Shown one piece after another: positions 22,802-33,337 of a DNA stretch of 64,000 nucleotides. The stretch's first letter is position 1. The number at the start of each line of letters is the position of its first letter. Under the pieces are notes generated by a model. It did no database searches. It had not been told where the DNA came from and was given only the letters and a program-made list of their open reading frames with translations. The stretch comes from Limonium bicolor (taxonomy: Eukaryota; Streptophyta; Magnoliopsida; Caryophyllales; Plumbaginaceae), in contig CM041782.1 in the NCBI GenBank assembly GCA_023374045.1, positions 253,231,810 to 253,295,809 of the forward strand, given 5' to 3'. A program made the position numbers and the translations under genes.

Positions 22802-22836
22802 ACTTTGAGGACAAAGTTCTTTTAAGGGGGCTAGAT
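22802..22836 (+). promoter_or_regulatory. TK1 polypurine tract with upstream stem-loop
   Basis: ACTTT/AAAGT arms enclose GAGGAC (22802-22817). TCTTTTAAGGGGGCTAGAT follows and abuts the LTR start TGAAATACCCC. It is closely similar to the TK2 module at 113-150. Confidence 0.85.
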
Positions 22837-25571
22837 TGAAATACCCCAAACTTAGATATGGTGTTAAATGATAAACTAAGATATAAGGAGGCTAAATAAT
22901 GCCTTAGAAACATTAAGAAACATTTCTAATCAAAGAAAATATAAGGAAACACCAAAAGAGCAAGTTAAGCAAAAACGTGCTCTAAGCTTGGAGAGACTTG
23001 GGTGAGTACCCAAATATTGTTCTAAGATCTTAGTAATATCCTAATGGTCATTTTAAATCAATTACCAAAGAAAACCAAGCTTGAAAACAAGTTAAAACAC
23101 AAAATGTGCTTTAAGGAGTCTTAAAGCACATTTTTGAAAAATTGTCTTGTAAATGAGTTTTGAATGGCTAAATGTCCATCATTACTCTTTAATTAACATG
23201 TGTACTATATAGTATCACATTTGGAAGTCTATATCAATGGGAAATCAAAAATTTCACAACAATGTGCCTTGTTTTGTGAATAGTAACTTAATTAAGCTAG
23301 TTTATAACATAAGTCAATATAAGTGAAATATTTGGTCAACAAAGACTTAAGTACCCCTTGTTACTAATGGGGGCCGGTTTCTTATAAGGTGAGTCACCAC
23401 CTTTATGAGTCATTAAGCAAATAAGAAAGGAAATTAAAGGATAAAGCAAAAGTACTATTTACTTTACAATATAAAGATCTCATTTTAACTCACCTCTCTC
23501 CTCATCTCTTCATTCTCTCTTGTTTCCCATGGTTTGAGCTGCTCTCTCCCTTCTCCATTAACGTGAAGCTCATCTCCATGCTAGCTCCACCTTCTCTTGC
23601 ACACAACTTACTCATTTTAGCTCCAAAACCAAAACAAATTACATATTCTTCTTACTTAGCTCAAGCTCTCTCTTTCTATCCTTTCAAAACTCCAAGAGCT
23701 TTGATTTGGTGCCAAGCCAAACCACCATTAGAGGAGGAAATTCAAGTTTGGAGACTCCATTGGTTTCTCCATTCTCTTAAGGTAAAGAAAGTGTAAGAAA
23801 ATCTAGGTTTCCATCACTTTTCTTCATAACTGAAAATACATGCTCATGAGGCTTCATTTTAATGCCTTGTTCTAGCTTGTTTTCTACTCTTCAAAGGATT
23901 GAGGAGGTCCTTCTTGCTTCATATCCAAGCTTGTCTTGAGAAACTAAGGTAAAACAATCACCTTAATACCTTAAAGCACATTTTTAACCTAGGGTTTGTT
24001 CCTTAGGGTTAATGTATTATCTAGTACTCATTGGAGTCATTGGATATTGGTTAGAACATTGGCAAGGAGATAAATATTGGTGACCAAGATTGAGGAAGGA
24101 AAAACCTAAGGAAGAAAGTTTTTAAAGCTTGTAAAAGAACAAGGTAAATTACTTACCTTAAGGTGTTTTATTGTTTAAGGGAATGGGATTTAGATATGTG
24201 ATGAGTTTAGTGTAGAGTTTACATTAGAAAAGGGTTACATATGACCTTGGAGAAACAATGATCATGATTGTGAACTTGTGACTAAGGAGCAAATGAGAAA
24301 AAGAGATAGTTTAAGAATATCAAGGTGAATTACAAGAAGAATTTTATTTCAATGGGAGCCTTGTTGTGTGTATTCGCAGGTTGAAGGCAAATATATGATG
24401 AAATTCAGTGGCTAAGATTATTTTCATTTAAGGGCCTAAGTGCCAAGCATTTAAGTTTATGCACTATAAGATGATGTGGTGAAGTTTTGGTGTAAATTGT
24501 GTGTTAATGTGCTGTGATGAGAATTTGAGTGGTATTGGTTGTTGGATGGAGAAAAACCAAGTGTTAGGATGTGCTATATACTAGAGAACCCATGGCAAAA
24601 TTTAAAGGAGAACTTAAGTGTTTAAGATGTTCTAAGGAGATTTAATGGCTAAGGAAGTACTAGGAAGTTTTAGGGGTTGTCTTGATGAAAAAGGGGTGAG
24701 ATAAAGTGTTATAATGACTTAGGCATTACTATGAAGGATTTAGGAATCAAGAGAATGTATTTGAGTATTTAGGACTTAGGCAAATGTTGGTAAACAACTA
24801 GGAAGGAAATAAGATGTTGATGGATGGAAGCTTAAGCTTGTCAAGGAACTTTAAGTAAATGCAGAAAAGAGTTTTAGATGGTGAAAGATGCTTGGGAGAT
24901 GATGTTATAGTGGTGGGGAAACATTTGGCATAGTGGATACATTAGGTATGAACCACCACCTAGAAACCTAGTGGAAAATGTTACAAGTGTTGGCATGGTT
25001 ACAAGGAAAAATGCATAATGATTAAAGTGGATGTTGGTGAGTGATTTAAAGTGTTTAGTGGTTGGCTTAAGGTGTATTTGAGGTGCCCAAATGAGGTTAT
25101 AACATATTAGGATATATGAGGAGAAGTTTGGAGTTAAAAGAGAATTTAGAAACAAGGTTCTAGAGCCAACCGACCTTAGGGACCGGACTTGCAAGGTCGG
25201 TCGAGCTCAGTTTACACTGCCGGAGAAAGTTTCTGGAACCGACCGAACTTGGGGACCGGACTTACAAGTTCGGTCGGGCTGGTATTTTGTGAAGGAATTA
25301 AGTCTCTGGAATCGACCGAACATGGGACCGGACTTGGCAAGTTCGGTCGAGCTTAAAATTTCCCTCGGGGAAACTCTCGGGAATGGACCGACCTTGGGGA
25401 CCGGACTTGCAAGGTCGGTCGAGCCTAAAAAAAAAAAAAAAAAAAGAAATTTTAAATTCTAAGGAGGATAATTGGTAATAAGGTATACCATTGGTAGGGT
25501 AGTAATGATTAAGACCCTAAGAACCTAAGGGATTAAGTTAAGTTAAGTAAGAACCTTAATGTTTAAAAAGA
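22837..25571 (+). repeat. TK1 3' LTR, right end not identified
   Basis: It begins TGAAATACCCCAAAC after the polypurine tract. No matching LTR copy is in the window, so the 3' end cannot be fixed. The visible 2.7 kb is AT-rich, with a TATA-like ATATAAAG near 23470, a CT-rich leader around 23495-23560, the palindrome array at 25169-25420 and a run of about 20 A near 25428-25446. No gene is supported; the ORF at 23563-23796 has no recognisable domain. Confidence 0.75.
25169..25420. repeat. Array of four palindromes in TK1 LTR
   Basis: Units are near 25169-25201, 25241-25274, 25314-25348 and 25386-25420 (33-35 bp, period 72-74 bp). Arms are of the GACCGAACTT/AAGTTCGGTC and GACCGACCTT/AAGGTCGGTC types around a shared GGGGACCGGACTTGC-like centre. 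Each is followed by TCGAGC or TCGGGC. Confidence 0.92.
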
Positions 25572-25999
25572 TGTGAGCCTCGATTTTAAACCCTATCCTA
25601 TGTGGATTAAGTTGATTGGGATCTAGTCGGGTTTTAGGTCCACTTATAACCTAAGATTAATAACTATGTCATAAAAACAATAATTATTAAAACTTAAGCT
25701 AGCTCATTGGAACCTATTATGAGTCGCCACCTAATTTTAACCTAGATCAGATTAGGAAAGGAGAGTTCGGGTTCGGGGGGCTTGATATTCGACTTATTAG
25801 GGTTCATTACTCATTACCCTTCCTAGGTCGTTTTTCCTCTACTTGGTTTATTTACGGCTTATTACGAGTCATTTTAACCTAAGTGCGCGAGCTTCTGTTT
25901 TTTTTTTTTTTTTAGCATTTTTTGACGGAAAACTAAAGTGGAAATTTAAATTACCTAAACTAGGGTTTCGGAGGCAGAATTAGGTCAAATTTTGTTTCC

Positions 26000-26250
26000 G
26001 TCCGTGGCCACGGACCTAATGTCCGAGACCACGGACCCTAGTTAACCTATATGAAAATAAAAGTCGAATTAAACAGAAAACAAAAGTTGTAAAGTCCGGG
26101 GCCACGGACAGGCCGTCCGTGGGCCCGGACATTATTAGAAAAACCTAAATTTTTAAAATTTAAAAAATCTCGCCGCCGTCCGTGGGCGTCCGGGCTTACG
26201 GACAAGGAGTCCGGGACCCCGGACATGACGTCCGTGGGTGCGGACCGCCC
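26000..26250. repeat. GTCCG...CGGAC 16-mer palindromes in OGL1 LTR
   Basis: The perfect palindrome GTCCGTGGCCACGGAC (26000-26015) is followed after 5 nt by GTCCGAGACCACGGAC. A second pair with 5-nt spacing is at 26094-26130 (arms complementary at 15 of 16). Three related units lie within 26178-26246. Equivalent sequence is in both OGL2 LTRs near 51950-52200 and 58590-58840. Confidence 0.9.
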
Positions 26251-26839
26251 TCGGACGGCGGCGTTAAGGCTGTTCCCGAAGGTGTTTTCGACTCAAATTT
26301 TATGGGTGTGTAGCCTGAAAGATGTACAAGACGTTAGTGATTTAAAGTTTTCAATTTGAGTTCGAATTAAGCACGAAACTTAGTAAACAAGTTATTGGAC
26401 AGAAGCTTAAACAAACAGCAATACAGAAGCGTACGAAGGTTAGTTTGAGCCCAAAATTTGACAGAGAGTTAATAAGGTCGTGGGGAATTAGAAAAGTAGA
26501 GTTGCAACCTGTTTTACCTTCGAATTCAAGGTGATTCTTCACACCGGGATTCGTCGAGTGCTTCGTTGACGGCAGACCCGAAAGGATTTCGAACCAAGCT
26601 TCTGGTTGTTGGTTGTTCTTGCTGTTCTTCACGTTTTGGTGGTGTTTTGTGGGGTTTTGATGACTATTGATGCTTTGGGGATTGGAAAACGTGTTTAGAT
26701 GGTGATTTCGGGGGATTTTCGGTATGATTTGGGTGGCCGGGTGTTGGAAAACGTGAGAGAGAGTGAGGAGGCTGTGTTTTTTGATTCTCTAGGGTTCTTG
26801 AGCATATGAGGTTCTGATTTTATCCAAAAACCTATCCCC

Positions 26840-26847
26840 TTATATAG
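26840..26847 (-). promoter_or_regulatory. OGL1 LTR TATA box
   Basis: Minus-strand TATATAAG sits in a GC-poor promoter-like stretch. The same box is at the equivalent place in the OGL2 LTRs. Its distance to transcription start is inferred only from family pattern. Confidence 0.55.
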
Positions 26848-27361
26848 ACTTTCTTAAAGATAAAGAAAATCTAGTAAAAGTAAGATTTTTTGACATTTTA
26901 GTTAAGAGACTTCCCAAAGGAATTTTGCTATGAAATTTTAACCACGTGTCAAGGATGGAAATTATGAATTTTCTGAAGTGGAATCGGATTTTTTAAATGT
27001 TGGAATATTTTTAAATTGAATTTCTTGTCAGATTCAGTCAGAAATTGCTAGAAAATTATTGGAAACTCGAAAAATCAAAATTCCAACGCCATTATGCTTA
27101 GAATGTCATCCTCTATCATGGGTTAAAATATCAAAGCATTTCAAGCTGATTTGGGCATCCTTTGGAGGAGAGAGAAAGCTTATAGGAGGTCTCAGGAGCC
27201 TCTAAAGATTACCAAAACGCCCCTGAAAATGACGAAGCTGCTCCTCATGCCATGGGATGTGCCGCTCGAGCCGGAATCCCTCACTACTCGATTAAAACGC
27301 CCCTCACATCACCACGACCTCGTGGACCCTAACCAGGGGGGTCAAAATTTTGGGTATAACA

Positions 27362-27412
27362 GATTGCCCCCCGTCAACTAGACTTTGTAATGAAGATGAA
27401 AAGACTAGTTGA
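27362..27412 (-). promoter_or_regulatory. OGL1 polypurine tract with upstream stem-loop
   Basis: On the minus strand a stem (CAACTAGTCTTT with AAAGTCTAGTTG, one mismatch; 27374-27412) is followed by ACGGGGGGCAATC, which abuts the LTR start TGTTATACCC. Confidence 0.8.
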
Positions 27413-27559
27413 TGCCTGAGTGATACCCCAAAATTTTGGATCTTAAAAGTCCCTACATGCAGATTGTGTCGAGCTATTCTAAGGTGCTGGCCACCTAAAG
27501 TGATGAAAATGATGTCAAGCTATTCTAAGGCGTTGACTACCTAAAATGATGAAAATGGA

Positions 27560-28043
27560 GTAATGTCAAGCGATTCTAAGGCGTTGACAACCTAAAAGAC
27601 GAAGTAATGTCAAGCGATTCTAAGGCGTTGACAACCTAAAAGACAAAGTAATGTCAGGCAATTCTAAGGCGTTGACAACCTAAAAGACGAAGTAATGTCA
27701 AGCGATTCTAAGGCGTTGACGACCTAAAAGAAGAAGTAATGTCAAGCGATTCTAAGGCGTTGACAACCTAAAAGACGAAGTAATGTCAAGCGATTCTAAG
27801 GCGTTGATAACCTAAAAGACGAAGTAATGTCAAGCGATTCTAAGGCGTTGACAACCTAAAAGACGAAGTAATGTCAAGCGATTCTAAGGCGTTGACAACC
27901 TAAAAGACGAAGTAATGTCAAGCGATTCTAAGGCGTTGACAACCTAAAAGACGAAGTAATGTCAAGCGATTCTAAGGCGTTGACAACCTAAAAGACGAAG
28001 TAATGTCAAGCGATTCTAAGGCGTTGACAACCTAAAAGACGAT
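27560..28043. repeat. 44-bp tandem repeat, about 11 units (OGL1)
   Basis: Units read GTAATGTCAAGCGATTCTAA then GGCGTTGACAACCTAAAAGA then CGAA, contiguous and nearly identical. Related but longer and less regular units flank it at 27470-27560 and occur in OGL2. There are no spacers, so it is not CRISPR-like. Confidence 0.93.
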
Positions 28044-29040
28044 GTAATGTGTAGATGCAAGAATGTTGATGATGCTCGGATGCTTCTGGGGACCGAAACC
28101 CGTGCCAATGCTCCTGGCTGGACCCAATGTGGACTTATTGCCATCGCCCCCCAAGCCGGTGTGCAGGGATAACTCCTGGTAAAAACCTTGGGGACTTATT
28201 GCCTTTGCCCACCATTCGTTGATCCCGAAAATAAGTTGACATCGCAAAGGAGGATTTATTGCCATCACCTCGCCAACTTTTCTGTCGCCAGGTCTTGTGA
28301 CGCGCCTGGATAATGCAGATGGATGATATGAAGATGATGCAAATGAAAGTGATGCAAATGTAGATGATGAAAATGATGCAAATGAAAGTGATGCAAATGT
28401 AGATGACGAAAATGATGAAAATGAAAGTGATGCAAATGTAGATGACGAAAATGATGAAAATGATATGGTTGATATGAAAATGACGTTCGGATGCTTCTGG
28501 GGACCGAAACCCGTTCCAATGCTCCTTGTTGGTATACTATGGGGACTTATTGCCTCTGCCCACCAACTGGGGTGCGGGGATAACTAGATTACCAAGGGGA
28601 CTTATTGCCACTGCCCACTAGTTGTTTCTCCCAAGAAGTTGACATGAAGATGGGGACTTATTGCCTCTGCCCCGCCAACTTAGATCACGCTCTGTCTCGT
28701 ACTTGTCTCGCACTGAAGATGATACTAGGTCTCGTACTGGTCTCGCACTGGATGATGATAGGTATCGCACTGATGAAGATGATGGGTCTCGTACTGACGA
28801 AATTGATGGTCTCGCACTGAAGTCTCGTACTAAATGGATGAAGAAAAAGCTAGATTCCGCACCGATTCTGGGTCGCACACTGAATGAAGATGTCTTGTAC
28901 TAAAGTCTCGAAAATGATGGGTCTCGCACTGATGAAGATGGTTGGTCTCGTACTGAATGAGGAAACTATAGGGCCTCGCACTGTTTTGGGTCTCGAACTA
29001 AATTGAGTTAGGAAGATAATGGTCTCGTGCAAATGATGAA
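28044..29040. repeat. OGL1 mixed low-complexity block
   Basis: This block holds three kinds of repeat. GGGGACTTATTGCC phrases recur four or more times (28130-28680). A GATGATGCAAATGAAAGT-type microsatellite is at 28318-28480. TCTCGCACTGA/TCTCGTACTG phrases are at 28690-28990. Apparent His-rich and Ser/Asp-rich ORFs in it are translations of the repeats. OGL2 has the same blocks at 53990-54600. Confidence 0.85.
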
Positions 29041-30372
29041 AACTGATTACTGGAGTGCCAAACATGGCAATGATGATAAGATGTATGCAATCAAAATATA
29101 TGAAAGATACTCGTTCAAAACAGGAAACTGTTGGAAAAGGTGCCGAACTTGGCAATGCTTGAGAAAAACCCTGCTGAAAAAGGAAAGTGAAATGATCATT
29201 TCCTAACTAAAAATTTCAAATCTGCAATTTGCTTCTTGAAAAATGAACATGCCATTGGTGGAAGTGTGTGGTGTTTGTTGTGGTGCTAAAGGCTTTTGCC
29301 GGTGTTCCAGATTTGTGATAGACCAGGGATTGGGTTGTGATTTATGATGGGCTTGAGAGTGTGTGTGTGGTGGTAAGGGCTTATGCGTGTCTGTGGTGGG
29401 ATGGTGGTGCTCAAGCTTTGGGTTTCAATTGGTGTTGACATGGCGATTGTTGGAACCAACAATTGCCCCTAGTATTTTTCCTTAGGACAATCCGAGCTAG
29501 AGTTCATGGCAATCGATCTTTCCGATCGATTGCCCCCAGTATTTTCTTTGATTAAACGTGCGAACAAGTCTCATCCTCACAGGGTTGAGGCTTATTCTTT
29601 GATGTGGTGCTTCCTAACCTACAATCGATGTGGTCGGTGTTTACACTCATTTCTCGCTCATGGTCATAATTTCTAAACCATTGAATTCGATATTTGATGG
29701 ATTTACGCATTTGATCTGTTACTTTCACGTGATTGGACACACAACTATCAAGTCGGAAGTCTTTAAAGCTTATAACGTGGCCATAGGGTGTGATGAAAGA
29801 CGACGGGATCATGGAGGGATATTTGAGGTATGTGGAGCTTAAATGGGTGACCAAAGCTGCAACTTGCGTCTTCTCTCAGATTCATCTTTATTGTCTTGAA
29901 GTTGTCTGACTGCTTCGTGTTGACGTTGTTTTCGAGCTTCTGGACCTGGACTTTTGGAGTTGTCCTTTACACCATTTCTCTTTTTTGTCATTTGGACTTC
30001 TTCGAGGCGCTTCGGGTTTGCCTTTTTTTTTCTTTATCCTTTCTTGACTTTGCCTTCGGGGTTCTTGTGTTTCCCGGTTTTGGGCTTCGAGAGCTGTTTT
30101 GATGTGAGCTCTTTGGATCCTGTGTCACTCTGGACCATTTGCGGATCACTTTGTCATGCTGACAGCGGCGTTGCTTCTTTGGACTGACGAGAACGTTATC
30201 TGAGAGCCAGACTCCTCGCGTCCTTTGGTCACCGGGTCGGACATTCATCGTTGGCTGGGTTATTTTGTGGAGTTCATAATATCGAAAAGGAATATATGAA
30301 AGGCTCAGCGGGGGTGCCTAGGGTTTAATGTCAGGGTTCACAAGCTTTTGGCTACGTGGTGCTGTACCTAGG
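29041..30372. other. OGL1 internal unique region, no gene
   Basis: It matches OGL2 at about 54650-55960. The ORFs at 29552-30248 on both strands are not supported: the OGL2 copy does not preserve their lengths. It ends at GTACCTAGG, the TAT1 target. Confidence 0.75.
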
Positions 30373-30418
30373 TGAGATTGTATCGAACTCGCACTCAGAC
30401 TCAGATTGCAAAGAGAGC
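30373..30418 (-). repeat. TAT1 3' LTR, distal 46 bp
   Basis: In element orientation this is the LTR end (CAATCTCA). It includes one copy of the TAT2 target AGAGC at 30414-30418. The rest of the LTR is at 41905-42336. Confidence 0.75.
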
Positions 30419-30831
30419 TGAAGAGGGAAAAGTACGAGGATAAGGAAGAATAGAGCATCCGGTTCCATATGCCTGGAAGGAACAGCTTAGAACAAAGGAT
30501 ATCGACCGGATCAGAGTGTGATCCGGCCGGATGGGTAATTAAATATCCCACTTATATGTAAATGCCAGCCTGGCAATTAAAAAGAAGGACAGGCTGGCAA
30601 CTCTCGATTTGACAATGTAAAACACTATAAATAGGGGTTCAACCCCACAATAAAACATACGTTCTCACATTCGAGATTACATACTGTTGCATTATCTGTG
30701 CGATTCTCTCTCTCTCAAAGCTCGAGCACCCAGTAACAAGGTAACTCGATGAAGCATAAAGGCCTAGCAGTAGAGTAGGGATTCGATTAGAGATTTAGAT
30801 AGGAACTTAGGGAATTTAGGAACACATTTCA
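30419..30831 (+). repeat. TAT2 5' LTR
   Basis: It is 413 bp long and nearly identical to 41491-41904. It carries CCGGATCA/TGATCCGG and GCCAGCCTG/CAGGCTGGC inverted repeats and the TATA box CTATAAATAG (30625-30634). AATAAAAC near 30651 may be a polyadenylation signal. Confidence 0.93.
30625..30634 (+). promoter_or_regulatory. TAT2 LTR TATA box
   Basis: CTATAAATAG is followed by GGGGTTCAACC. It is repeated at 41697-41706 in the 3' LTR. Confidence 0.8.
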
Positions 30832-30833
30832 TT

Positions 30834-30849
30834 TGGCGCCGTCTGTGGG
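30834..30849 (+). other. TAT2 primer-binding site
   Basis: TGGCGCCGTCTGTGGG lies 2 nt after the LTR end. It fits the complement of a plant tRNA 3' end, most probably tRNA-Lys; the tRNA identity is from memory. Confidence 0.8.
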
Positions 30850-30986
30850 AAACGAATGGCTCAAGATCTTTCTTGGCAACCACGAGTCCACCGGAGGTAA
30901 TCTGATTTTGAGCGAAACTACGAGGCTTTGAAACTTTTGAGGTTGTGTCTTTTTCAGGAAAAAGCAAGGAAAGTACGCGTGCAAGG

Positions 30987-32321
30987 ATGGCTCCAAGAAC
31001 AAGGAAGACACCCCGACCTGAGGGCGAGACCGATAACGTAAGAACAGCCGAAGAAAACAAGAGAAGCTGAAAACATGATCTCCAAGCAAGCGTTAGAGGA
31101 GATGCTAAAGAGCTTAGTCAGAACTATCGACGAAAGGATAGTGGAGGGGAATGAAGTTCTGCAGCAGGAGCTGATGCAGCGAGATGTAGAATACCAGAAG
31201 AAATGGGAGGACATGACTGAGGCGCTTGAATCGCTCAAGAATCGCGACTCCGAGGCGAGCAACAGCCGGAAAAAAGAGCAGCTAGAGAAAACTCTGATCA
31301 TCAGCGATGAGACTGAGGAAGATGATTCGATCGACATGACTCTACCCCTTCTCTGAGAAAATCAGGAAGGCAAAGCTTCCTCCTCACTTCGTTGCACCTG
31401 CAGTGAAAAGTATGATGGAACGGGGGACCCTGCTCTTCACGTTCAGAAGTTTATGTTTGCAATGAACACACAGGGGATAAGTTCTCTCGCTCTCTGCAAT
31501 TTGTTTCCGGGAACGTTATCCAAAAGAGCGCTCGGATGGATCTCAACAAGACCCCCGCAGTCGATCTCAAGTTTTAAGCAATTGACTGAGGAGTTTCAGC
31601 AATACTTTGCCGCAAGCAAGAAGATCAAGAAGGAAACGATAGAACTAATGGATCTCAAACAGAGGAAGGGGGAGACAGTGAAAGAATTTAGCGAGAGGTT
31701 TCATAAGCAGGTAGCAGAAATCGATGATGTCGATGAAAAAATCCTAATCAAGGCTTTCGGAAACGGGCTAGCACAGCCAAGGCTCGCCGGGAAGATCGCG
31801 ACAAAGGCTCCAAAAACCATGGAGAGCTAGCCAAAATGATTCATGAGTTTCTAAAGTCAGAGGTGGCGGAGAATAAGGCCAAAGATTTGGCAAATAGCTT
31901 CAGAGCAGTTAACGACAAGAAAGGGGATCGAATGGGAATGGCTCTTCCGGCAACACGTCAGGAAGTTCATCGGGAGGACTCAAGATACAAGCCTTACTAC
32001 AAAGCCCCATCCCAGGCGCCTCAGTTTCAGAATGCCCGAGTTGCCGTTAAGATTGATCCAGGAAGGTATGCGGCGGCGGTCAAAGAAGGATACCTGCCTC
32101 CACCAAAGAAGCCTTATCCAGGGGAGATTCCGGTAGCCTTCTGTGAGTACCATGGCTGCAAAAGCCACAGAACCGCAAACTGCGCCACTCTGGCCAAGGA
32201 GTTGAGGATCATCGAAGAGGACAAGAAAGCAAGGGAAAGCAGGTGGCAGGCAGCAGAAGCAATATGGCAGGCAAAATTATTCCACCTCTCGAAATCACCA
32301 GGAGGAAGAGATCCACCCTGA
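30987..32321 (+). pseudogene. TAT2 gag (several frameshifts)
   Basis: The start is probably the ATG at 30987 (M-A-P-R-T-R-K). That frame stops within 30 codons, and the protein continues in pieces 31075-31356 (acidic coiled-coil-like N region), 31453-31830 (gag core with F-A-M-N-T-Q-G, L-F-P-G-T-L, F-Q-Q-Y-F-A and F-S-E-R-F-H) and 31836-32321. The last piece ends in a zinc-binding-like motif C-E-Y-H-G-C with downstream H and C residues. It would form the particle and bind RNA. At least three frame breaks are present. Confidence 0.88.
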
Positions 32322-32598
32322 GCTTAATCACGGCAAATCAGTCGGTATGATCTCAGGTTTGTAAGAAGGTGGAGAAGTTTTTTTTCGTTTCTCTGTTTTA
32401 GGTAAACCCAGTCACGACAACAATAAAGCAAGGGCGGTGTAATTGAACTTTTTTTCCTTTTTAGAAAGGATCTATGTTGTAAAAACCTCCGGAATCTTCC
32501 GGTAATAAAAATCTAATAAACTTTTTCTCTTAAGCAAATCTCAGGTCTCTTTTCAGAGGTAGGGCCATTGACCCCAAGCGAGAGAAAAAGGCATATTC
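32322..32598 (+). other. TAT2 gag-protease spacer
   Basis: It has no gene. It is T-rich, with GTTTGTAAG near 32356 and several TCTCAG/TTTCAG sites near 32543-32562. An intron here is possible (gag and pol of related Tat/Ogre elements may be joined by splicing), but the sequence alone does not prove it. Confidence 0.45.
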
Positions 32599-33272
32599 AT
32601 GCGGTACATCAAGAGCTACCGAAAGAAAAATCGCCAAGCGAGAGAACTTCCCCAGATTTTCTTTACAGACGAAGACGAAGAAGGGGTGTTATACCCTCAC
32701 AATGATCCACTGGTCATTCGGGCACAAGTAAATGATAGGATGATGGAAGGAATCCTAATAGACAGCGGGGCCGGAGCGAATGTTATATCGGCCGAGGCAG
32801 TTAAAAATTGGAGATTCCAGAAAGTAAGATTAAACCATATTCGGCGGTCCTCGGAGGCTTTGTCGGGGGCGTTTCTACCAAGTCTTCAGGGAGCATAGAC
32901 TTCACCTTAACATTGGGATTGGGAGACGAACGAAGAACTGAAAAACTCACGGCCTTCATTGTACCAGGACTTTCTGGGTACAATATGTATCTTGGCAGGC
33001 CAGGGATTAATGCTTTCAAAGCAATATGCAGCACTCACCACCTGAAAATGAAGTATCTAACCAGGTCTGGAAAGGCGGTGACCATTAGAGGAAGTCAAAA
33101 GATGGCTCGGGTATGCGAAGTACGCATCATGGAGGGAATGCCGGAAGAAGAGATGGTCAAAACGGTGGGGTCGGAAAGAGAATTCAAGGGAAAGCTCCCT
33201 CTCCCGCCAGAACCGGATCAAAGGCCGGAAGACTGTGGAACCTCTAAAGAGTCACCACGAAGGTACACTTAA
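32599..33272 (+). pseudogene. TAT2 protease (frameshifted)
   Basis: The aspartic protease active site is I-D-S-G-A-G-A-N-V (about 32758-32784). A frame change near 32815 moves the rest into the frame of 32808-33272, which has G-L-S-G-Y-N-M-Y-L-G-R-P, the flap and C-terminal part typical of Tat proteases. It would process the polyprotein. Confidence 0.88.
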
Positions 33273-33337
33273 AAACTGACCCTTCTAAATTTTTTAAAAT
33301 AGGAAATGCGTTCGGCAGCGGGGAGCAAACTCACCTG

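Larger units (their letters stand above)
20801..25571 (+). mobile_element. TK1: Ty3/gypsy chromovirus, 3' half, host of TK2
   Basis: The sequence starts inside RNase H at the TK2 insertion point and continues through integrase, chromodomain, two hairpin-polypurine modules and a 3' LTR that begins TGAAATACCCC at 22837. The LTR is interrupted or ends at OGL1 (25572). The 5' half lies off-window beyond TK2. It is the oldest layer on insertion order. Confidence 0.9.
25572..27361 (-). repeat. OGL1 3' LTR
   Basis: This 1790-bp LTR runs TGTGAGCCTCGA to GGGTATAACA on the plus strand. It is recognisably the same as the OGL2 LTRs at 51503-53287 and 58159-59931 but more diverged from them than they are from each other. 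The minus strand carries a TATATAAG box at 26840-26847. Confidence 0.92.
25572..30372 (-). mobile_element. OGL1: non-coding Ogre-like LTR element (partial)
   Basis: One LTR (25572-27361) is followed by 3 kb of internal repeats that match OGL2 from 53288 to about 55960, up to the join GTACCTAGG, where TAT1 interrupts it. In OGL2 the same text continues uninterrupted. No gag or pol domain is present. The polypurine tract at 27362 shows minus-strand polarity. The other half is off-window. Confidence 0.88.

Noticed and set aside
23563..23796. Possible host gene exon in TK1 LTR with CT-rich promoter
   Set aside because: No domain, short, and placed inside an LTR; it is better explained as LTR promoter and leader.
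28265..28519. His-rich minus-strand ORF (H-H-F-H-L-H-H)
   Set aside because: It is the translation of a GATGATGAAAATG-type microsatellite; the OGL2 copy does not keep it.
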